A stretch of 39,870 bases of DNA, from contig SHUG01000010.1 of assembly GCA_009694735.1 (NCBI GenBank), positions 1-39,870 on the forward strand. The letters run 5' to 3'. Shown here piece after piece: positions 34,723-39,870 of this stretch. The notes beneath the pieces were generated by a model. The model saw only the letters and a list, made by a program, of their open reading frames with translations, was not told the origin of the DNA and ran no database searches. This stretch comes from Acidobacteriota bacterium (GTDB taxonomy: Bacteria > Acidobacteriota > Vicinamibacteria > Vicinamibacterales > UBA2999). Position 1 is the stretch's first letter; each line of letters opens with the position of its first letter. The position numbers were made by a program, and so were the translations under genes.

Positions 34723-35430
34723 TTGAAAAGCAGTCTTCTGGTCCTCGTGTTGACCCTCGGCTTGGCATCGCCTGCCGTCGCCCAGATTTATTCCTGGCGC
34801 GATGCCGACGGCAAGCTGGTGCTGTCGGATCAGCCGCGCCTCGACCGGGGCGCCATGAACACCTATGCAGTGGCGGGAGCCTCCTCCGTGCGCGCGACCA
34901 AGCCGCTGGTGCCCAGTCTCAAGAGTGCGCGCTACGACGCGTCCATCAATGAGCATTCGCGCCGCATGGGCGTTTCCGCCGACCTGGTCCGCGCCGTCAT
35001 CCAGGTGGAATCGGCCTTCAACCCCAGCGCGCTGTCGACCAAGGGCGCGATGGGCTTGATGCAACTGATGCCCGCCACGGCGATGGAACTCGGGGTCAAC
35101 AACCCGTTTGAGCCGGACCAGAACATTCGCGGTGGCGTGGCCTACCTGAAGCGCCTGTTGGTCCGCTACGACCACAAAGTGGAACTGGCGCTGGCCGCCT
35201 ACAACGCCGGCATGGGGAACGTCGAGAAATACGGCGCGGTGCCGCCCTTCAAGGAAACCCAGGCCTACGTTAAGACAATTACCGGCGCGGCCCCCTCGGC
35301 AACGAGGGCCCCATCCAGAATCATCTACAAGTGGATGGAACTGGTCGCCGGCAAGCCCGTGACTCGCTATTCGAACAAGGCCCCCGCAACGGGCGCCTAC
35401 GAAGTCGTCAGTTCCCGCCTTCGCCCCTAA
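34723..35430 (+). CDS. Periplasmic lytic transglycosylase (DUF4124 + SLT domain)
   Basis: The 235-aa protein cleaves peptidoglycan to 1,6-anhydro products. A signal peptide (1-20, ending SPAVA) is followed by a DUF4124 segment (IYSWRDADGKLVLSDQP) and an Slt/family 1 catalytic domain with VIQVESAFNPSALSTKGAMG (catalytic E96), GLMQLMPATA and AAYNAGMGNVEKYG. It is complete. The start is a TTG at 34723, giving the natural signal peptide. It could assist pilus or secretion-system passage or cell-wall turnover. Confidence 0.92.
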   Translation: MKSSLLVLVLTLGLASPAVAQIYSWRDADGKLVLSDQPRLDRGAMNTYAVAGASSVRATKPLVPSLKSARYDASINEHSRRMGVSADLVRAVIQVESAFNPSALSTKGAMGLMQLMPATAMELGVNNPFEPDQNIRGGVAYLKRLLVRYDHKVELALAAYNAGMGNVEKYGAVPPFKETQAYVKTITGAAPSATRAPSRIIYKWMELVAGKPVTRYSNKAPATGAYEVVSSRLRP

Positions 35431-35483
35431 CGGGGCTTCGGTGCGGCAAGCCCGCCCCTCGGTCCGGCCTCCGACGACCTCCG

Positions 35484-35492
35484 TGTTATGAT
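35484..35492 (+). promoter_or_regulatory. Extended -10 promoter of rpsT
   Basis: TGTTATGAT (TG-N-TATGAT) predicts a start near 35499 and a leader of about 32 nt that ends with GAGG (35519-35522) 8 nt before the GTG. Unlike several other genes here, rpsT therefore appears to have a leader with a normal ribosome site. Confidence 0.55.
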
Positions 35493-35530
35493 TACGTGTT
35501 TGTCATCCTATTGATATTGAGGTCCCTGAC

Positions 35531-35791
35531 GTGGCGAAGAGAAACAAGTCGGCCCTGAAGGCCAATCGGCAGAACGTGAAGCGGCGCGAACATAACCGCG
35601 AATTGCGCTCGAAACTCCGCACCGGCCTCAAGGCCGTCCGCAAGTCGCTCGACGACAAGAACGTTGAAGGCGCCAAGGCGGCCCTCAAGACGTTGCAGTC
35701 GCTCGTCGACAAGATGGCCACCAAGGGCATCATCCACAAGAACACTGCATCGCGCTTGAAGTCGCGTCTCTCGACCCGCGCCAGCAAGTAG
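35531..35791 (+). CDS. rpsT: 30S ribosomal protein S20
   Basis: The 86-aa basic protein binds 16S rRNA early in 30S assembly. The family pattern is plain: AKRNKSALKANRQNVKRREH at the N-terminus, a long lysine/arginine-rich helix bundle and IIHKNTASRLKSRLST at the end. The start is GTG with GAGG 8 nt upstream. It is monocistronic, with its own promoter and a terminator right after the stop. Confidence 0.96.
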   Translation: MAKRNKSALKANRQNVKRREHNRELRSKLRTGLKAVRKSLDDKNVEGAKAALKTLQSLVDKMATKGIIHKNTASRLKSRLSTRASK

Positions 35792-35800
35792 TGCCAGGAG

Positions 35801-35829
35801 GGCGGCACTTCTGTGCCGCCTCGTTCTTA
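35801..35829 (+). terminator. Intrinsic terminator of rpsT
   Basis: GGCGGCAC-TTCT-GTGCCGCC is a perfect 8-bp stem with a 4-nt loop followed by TCGTTCTTA, a modest T-tract. It lies 9 bp after the rpsT stop and just before the end of convergent holA. The stem is identical to that of the palindrome at 1862-1881, so a dispersed repeat may have been used as a terminator. Confidence 0.65.
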
Positions 35830-36819
35830 CCTCCCGCACATTTCGACGACCAGGCGCTCCAGGAGAAATCTCGGAGCGCCCACCGACGACTTGATCGCCA
35901 AGTCGGTGCGGAACACCGCGTCGAGGCTATTCTTCACGCGGCTGTCCGGACGCAGGCGGATGGCGGCGGCGCGAATCTGTCCCAGAATCATCGGCGGCTG
36001 CGCGCCGGCGTCGATCTGCGCGGCAATCTCTCGCAAGGCACCGGCGGCGTCGGCGTTCCAGATCGCCTTGCCCAGGGCAAAGTCCTCGCCCGGTTCGTTT
36101 TGCGGCATCACCAGGTCGCGCACGTGGTTGGCGGTGATCGCCGATTCGCCGGCGGCATAGAGCACCAGTTTCTCCACCTCGGCGCGAATCCGTCCCAGGC
36201 TCATGCCTGTCGTCTCCAGCAACAGCGACAGCGCCTTCGGCTCGATGGTCAGTTCGTCCTTGTCGAGCCGCTTCTCAATCCACTGCGCGGCGTCGCGAGG
36301 TGAAGCCAGCGAGCCGCAATCCACGCAGTCGGCCTGCTTGCGCAGGATCTTCACGAGCCGGCGGTTGCCGTCCAGTCCGCCCGCCACGAACACCAGCGTC
36401 GTCATCAGCTCAGGCTTCTCGAAATAGGCCTCGAGCTCCTCGACCGGTGTGGTACCCCGCTTGGCCTTCTTGACCACATCCAGGGTTCCTTGCGAGTCGT
36501 CTTCGTCTTTGCCGCCGCGCTTCGGCGCCAGCAGCGTCTCGGCTTCATGGATGATGATCACCCGGCGTGGCGACATCATCGGCAGTGTCCGCGCCGTGGA
36601 GAGAATGGCGCCGATCAGCGAATCGCGTCCGGCCGCGTTGCTGGCTTCGTTGGCATACAGGCTCTCGACGTTGAACGCGTGCAGGCCTTCTTCCACGACC
36701 CCGGCAAACTCCAGCGCGAGGTCGTGCCGCGACTGCAGGTCGTCACCTTCGAGCAAGTACAGGGGCGCTGTCTTGCCGGACTTGATCTGCTTGCGAACGT
36801 CAGCTGGGGTGAGAGTCAT
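35827..36819 (-). CDS. holA: DNA polymerase III delta subunit
   Basis: The 330-aa clamp-loader subunit opens the beta sliding clamp. The N-terminal APLYLLEGDDLQSRHDLALE is the degenerate AAA+ start of HolA, followed by RTLPMMSPRRVIIIHEAETL and the helical lid and collar domains (MSLGRIRAEVEKLVLYAAGE, FALGKAIWNADAAGALREI, MILGQIRAAAIRL). A charged insertion (about residues 97-122, KRGGKDEDDSQG...) is longer than usual. It is third in leuS-lptE-holA. No good ribosome site precedes the ATG. Confidence 0.9.
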   Translation of the reverse strand: MTLTPADVRKQIKSGKTAPLYLLEGDDLQSRHDLALEFAGVVEEGLHAFNVESLYANEASNAAGRDSLIGAILSTARTLPMMSPRRVIIIHEAETLLAPKRGGKDEDDSQGTLDVVKKAKRGTTPVEELEAYFEKPELMTTLVFVAGGLDGNRRLVKILRKQADCVDCGSLASPRDAAQWIEKRLDKDELTIEPKALSLLLETTGMSLGRIRAEVEKLVLYAAGESAITANHVRDLVMPQNEPGEDFALGKAIWNADAAGALREIAAQIDAGAQPPMILGQIRAAAIRLRPDSRVKNSLDAVFRTDLAIKSSVGAPRFLLERLVVEMCGR

Positions 36820-36830
36820 CCGTGGTGTTG

Positions 36831-36862
36831 CCCTGATCCCTGATCCCTGATCCCTGATCCCC
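36831..36862 (-). repeat. Heptamer tandem repeat (GGGATCA)n, potential G-quadruplex
   Basis: On the plus strand five C-tracts (CCC, last one CCCC) recur every 7 bp with TGAT between them (first bases at 36831, 36838, 36845, 36852, 36859). The transcribed minus strand is therefore G3 tracts spaced by ATCA, which satisfies the four-tract rule for a G-quadruplex in the lptE-holA mRNA. The repeat makes up most of the 45-bp gap between the two genes. Confidence 0.7.
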
Positions 36863-36864
36863 GA

Positions 36865-37446
36865 TCAGAACGCTTCCAGAATGGCGCTGACCACCGACTT
36901 GGCAAAGTCCGTGGCAATGCGATCGAAGGCCGCGCGGTTGCTGCCGGCAAAGGCGGCGAAGTCCTGGGGCCCGCTGGTCGGCGTGCCCAGGTCGTATTCT
37001 TCAGAAAACGACAGCGCGGCGTTCTCCCACAGCGTCTTCTGCTGCTTCACATCCTCGAATGCCACCTTGACCACCACGGTGAAGCGATAACGCGACGCCA
37101 GTTGCGCGTCGTTCAGGCCCACGGGCTGGGTCGACACCGACTGGATCTCGCCGCGCACGATGCCGTCAGCACCCGCGTCGGAGGGAATCACCGTGTAGCG
37201 GCCACTGGCCTGGAACTGCTCGCGCACCTTCTGCGTGAAGATCTGCTCGATGGTGGGATTGGGCGTCGTGTTGCCGAACATCGGGATGCCGAGCGTGCGG
37301 ATGTAGTCGGGCAGAAACGAGCCGCGGCCCGCCAGCGCGTAGCCGCACGACGTGGCGCCCATGCCAGCCGCCAGCACCGGGAGCGCGCGAAGCACGTCGC
37401 GTCGGGTGGGCTTGGGCGCCGTAGCCTTGGCGAAGGTGGCAATCAT
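36865..37446 (-). CDS. lptE: LPS-assembly lipoprotein LptE (putative)
   Basis: The 193-aa protein probably plugs the LptD barrel that inserts lipopolysaccharide in the outer membrane. After the N-terminal signal comes C34-GYALAG, then LPDYIRTLGIPMFGNTTPNP and IEQIFTQKVREQFQASGRY, the LptE/RlpB pattern, and a C-terminal helix. The signal has TRRDVLR before its hydrophobic stretch, a twin-arginine-like motif, and ATSC as lipobox, so export as a Tat lipoprotein is possible. The leuS-lptE-holA order is common. AAGAG 2 nt before the ATG is a very close ribosome site. Confidence 0.85.
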   Translation of the reverse strand: MIATFAKATAPKPTRRDVLRALPVLAAGMGATSCGYALAGRGSFLPDYIRTLGIPMFGNTTPNPTIEQIFTQKVREQFQASGRYTVIPSDAGADGIVRGEIQSVSTQPVGLNDAQLASRYRFTVVVKVAFEDVKQQKTLWENAALSFSEEYDLGTPTSGPQDFAAFAGSNRAAFDRIATDFAKSVVSAILEAF

Positions 37447-37455
37447 CTCTTGCTA

Positions 37456-39870
37456 TTAAGCCACAACAATCGAGACCAGGCGACCCTTGGCAATCACGAT
37501 CTTCTTGATGGTCTTGCCGGTGATGTGCGCCTGCACGTTCGGATCCGCCAACGCGAGCGCTTCCAGCTCCTGGTCGTCAGTGTCGGGCGCCGCGATCACG
37601 CGGCCGCGCAGCTTGCCGTTCACCTGGACCGGAATCTCCAGTTCCTCGGCCTTGGCGACCTCCGCGTCGAACGCCGGCCACGAGGCGCCGGCCAGGCCGT
37701 CCTGGTGGCCGTACATCTGCCACAGCTCTTCCATCGTGTGGGGCGCAAACGGCGACAACATCACCAGCAGCGCCTCGATCGCTTCGCGGGCGACCTGTGG
37801 CGCCTGCGCCGAGCGTTCGCCTCTATCGGTGAACGCATACAGCTCGTTCACCAGCTCCATCATCGCCGACACCGCGGTGTTCATCTGCTGGCGCTGGTCG
37901 ATGTCGTGCGTCACGCGGCGAATGGTGTCGTGCGTCTTGCGGCGCAGGCCGCGTTCGGCGGCCGTGAGGCTGGCGTGAACGATCGCGCCGTGGCCACCCG
38001 CCACCGCCTGCTCGCGCCACTGGTCGGCGGCGCGCCAGACGCGCGCCAGGAACCGGAAGCTGCCCTCCAACCCAGAGTCGGACCACTCGACTTCCTTCTC
38101 CGGTGGCGCCACGAACATCACGTACAGGCGCAGCGCGTCGGAGCCGTACTTCTGGATCATCGAATCCGGATCGACGACGTTGCCCTTCGACTTCGACATC
38201 ACGGCGCCGTCTTTGAGCACCATGCCCTGCGTCAGCAGGTGCGTGAACGGCTCGGTATGTTCGATCAGGCCGAGGTCGTGGAACACGCGGGCGAAGAAGC
38301 GCGAGTAGATCAAGTGCAGGATGGCGTGCTCGACGCCGCCGCTATAGAAGTCGACGGGACACCAGTACGCGACCTTCTTCGGATCGAAGGGCATCTGGTC
38401 GTTATGCGCGTCGGCGAACCGGTAGAAATACCAGGACGAGTCGACGAACGTGTCCATGGTGTCGGTTTCGCGCCGGGCCGGGCCGCCGCACTTGGGACAG
38501 GCCACGTTCACGAACTCCGGCACGCTCGCCAGCGGCGAGTCGCCGCGGCCGGTGAACTCGGTAATCTTCGGCAGCGTCACCGGCAACTGATCGTCGGGGA
38601 CCGGGACCACGCCGTCGACCGGGCAGTGGATCATCGGGATCGGCGTGCCCCAATAGCGCTGGCGCGAGATGCCCCAGTCTTTCAGCCTGAACTGCACGGT
38701 GCCTTCGCCGATGCCGCGTTCCTCGGCTTCCTCGGCAAGAGCCTGGCGCGCCTTGCCTGACTCCAGGCCGTCGTACGGTCCCGAATTGATCAGGATGCCA
38801 TCGTCCGACGTCGCCCCCTCCGCGGTCACCGTTTGGCCGTCGGCGGATCGCACCACCGGAACGATGGGCAGGTCGTACTTGGTCGCGAAGTCGAAGTCGC
38901 GATCGTCGTGAGCCGGCACCGCCATCACGGCGCCGGTGCCGTATTCGCCCAGCACGTAATTGGCCACCCAGATCGGCACGGGCTGGTGCGTGAACGGGTT
39001 GATCGCGAAGCGGCCCGTGAAGAAGCCTTCCTTGGGCACCTCGCCCGTGAGGCGGCCAGCGCGGTCTTGCGCACGGAACCGCTGGGCCTTGTCCATGAAC
39101 GCCTTCTCGTCTTGCGATTGCTTCGCGAACGAGTTGACCAGTCCGTGCTCGGGCGCCAGCATCACGAAGGTGGCGCCGTAGATGGTGTCGATGCGCGTTG
39201 TGAACACCTCGATTGAGGCATCCTCACCCTGGATCGGGAACTTGACCTTGGCGCCTGCCGACCGCCCAATCCAGTTCCGCTGCATCGTCAGCACCTTCTC
39301 AGGCCATTGCGACAGGCCTTCGGCCGCGTGCAACAGGTCGTCGGCGTAATGGGTGATCTTGAAGAACCACTGTTCCAGGTCCTTCTGCACCACGGCGGTG
39401 CCGCAGCGCCAGCACGCGCCGTCGACGACCTGCTCGTTGGCCAGCACGGTCGCGTCGACCGGGCACCAATTGACGGTCGAGCGGCGGCGATAGGCCAGGC
39501 CCTTCTCGAACATCCGCGTAAACAGCCACTGGTTCCAACGGTAGTAATTCGGCAGACACGTGGCCAGCTCGCGTCCCCACGCGTAGCTGATGCCCAGCCG
39601 CTGCAATTGGCCCTTCATGTGGGCGATGTTGTCGAGCGTGGAGGTCTCCGGGTGAATACCGCTCTTGATGGCCGCGTTCTCGGCCGGCAGGCCGAATGCA
39701 TCCCACCCGAACGGGTGCAGCACGTTGAAGCCCTGCAGCCGCTTCAGCCGCGAGACGACGTCGCCGATGATGTAGTTGCGAACGTGGCCAACGTGCGCGT
39801 GACCGGAGGGATACGCGAACATCTCGAGGCAGTAGAACTTTTTCTTCGAGGGGTCTTCGGTGACTTCAAA
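37456..39870 (-). CDS. leuS: Leucyl-tRNA synthetase (5' end outside the window)
   Basis: At least 804 residues are present; the frame stays open to the right edge, and about 30 N-terminal residues are missing compared with the usual 820-870 aa. The HIGH-type motif is in [14 protein letters not shown], the CP1 editing domain contains the threonine-rich [15 protein letters not shown] and [16 protein letters not shown], and KMSKS appears as [12 protein letters not shown]. The zinc ribbon [20 protein letters not shown] and the C-terminal domain ([13 protein letters not shown]) are present. It charges tRNA-Leu and heads leuS-lptE-holA. Confidence 0.98.
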   Translation of the reverse strand, partial: FEVTEDPSKKKFYCLEMFAYPSGHAHVGHVRNYIIGDVVSRLKRLQGFNVLHPFGWDAFGLPAENAAIKSGIHPETSTLDNIAHMKGQLQRLGISYAWGRELATCLPNYYRWNQWLFTRMFEKGLAYRRRSTVNWCPVDATVLANEQVVDGACWRCGTAVVQKDLEQWFFKITHYADDLLHAAEGLSQWPEKVLTMQRNWIGRSAGAKVKFPIQGEDASIEVFTTRIDTIYGATFVMLAPEHGLVNSFAKQSQDEKAFMDKAQRFRAQDRAGRLTGEVPKEGFFTGRFAINPFTHQPVPIWVANYVLGEYGTGAVMAVPAHDDRDFDFATKYDLPIVPVVRSADGQTVTAEGATSDDGILINSGPYDGLESGKARQALAEEAEERGIGEGTVQFRLKDWGISRQRYWGTPIPMIHCPVDGVVPVPDDQLPVTLPKITEFTGRGDSPLASVPEFVNVACPKCGGPARRETDTMDTFVDSSWYFYRFADAHNDQMPFDPKKVAYWCPVDFYSGGVEHAILHLIYSRFFARVFHDLGLIEHTEPFTHLLTQGMVLKDGAVMSKSKGNVVDPDSMIQKYGSDALRLYVMFVAPPEKEVEWSDSGLEGSFRFLARVWRAADQWREQAVAGGHGAIVHASLTAAERGLRRKTHDTIRRVTHDIDQRQQMNTAVSAMMELVNELYAFTDRGERSAQAPQVAREAIEALLVMLSPFAPHTMEELWQMYGHQDGLAGASWPAFDAEVAKAEELEIPVQVNGKLRGRVIAAPDTDDQELEALALADPNVQAHITGKTIKKIVIAKGRLVSIVVA

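Noticed and set aside
36831-36862. Tandem heptamers considered as a CRISPR or direct-repeat origin site
   Set aside because: Units are contiguous with no spacers, and no replication or cas genes are near.
37102-38760. About 550-codon open frame antisense to leuS and lptE
   Set aside because: Shadow of strongly conserved genes; no start signal or motif.

Overview
The window is a GC-rich (by eye), gene-dense chromosomal segment of a Gram-negative bacterium. The gene content (a BshC bacillithiol ligase, an LptE outer-membrane lipoprotein, PilT and ComEC, PEGA-domain and Ser/Thr kinase proteins, frequent GTG/TTG starts, many dispersed palindromes) fits an Acidobacteriota lineage, perhaps Vicinamibacteria. 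That placement rests on recognising protein families and was not confirmed by a search. Apart from the first bases (inside a tRNA) and leuS, which runs off the right edge, every gene is complete and almost all are housekeeping. I see no prophage, insertion-sequence transposase, CRISPR array or toxin-antitoxin island. The unusual material is between the genes.

Layout. 1-363: tRNA-Cys and tRNA-Gly (minus). 454-6638: minus-strand cluster MBL hydrolase > ribF > 88-aa protein > cysS > class III aminotransferase > yraN > galT, mostly overlapping or closely spaced. 6666-7487: mazG (plus), diverging from the MBL gene across 27 bp. 7513-16057: minus-strand cluster PEGA pseudokinase > carA > carB > comEC. 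16106-20142: bshC and a class A penicillin-binding protein (plus, overlapping), ended by a likely terminator. 20439-22789: an XdhC-family gene and a deaminase-type amidohydrolase, separated and flanked by two large palindromic elements. 22827-26500: heat-shock operon hrcA-grpE-dnaJ-prmA behind a CIRCE-like operator. 26618-28137: rsmE and a DUF1028 secreted protein (minus). 28163-34676: zinc-ribbon Ser/Thr kinase, ilvE, pilT, recX, alaS (plus). 34723-35791: lytic transglycosylase and rpsT. 35827-39870: leuS > lptE > holA (minus).

Functional themes: translation (tRNAs, cysS, alaS, leuS, rpsT, prmA, rsmE), proteostasis under HrcA control, pyrimidine/arginine precursor supply (carAB), envelope building (PBP, lytic transglycosylase, LptE), DNA uptake and twitching (comEC, pilT), and redox thiol biosynthesis (bshC).

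The best candidates for something undescribed are non-coding. (1) A 244-bp element (20182-20425) has AGCCACNGATT-type ends and encloses a 158-nt segment that folds into an almost fully paired four-way junction; a shorter relative with the same ends lies at 26504-26618. (2) A 168-bp element (21271-21438) has perfect 26-bp inverted ends. (3) A palindrome of the CCACGAAG...CTTCGTGG type is inserted in frame in comEC, and a related one supplies the 3' end of mazG. (4) A family of 4-nt-loop hairpins recurs between genes. (5) Symmetric -10 elements serve divergent gene pairs, and several -10 boxes sit 5-8 nt before start codons, implying leaderless mRNAs.
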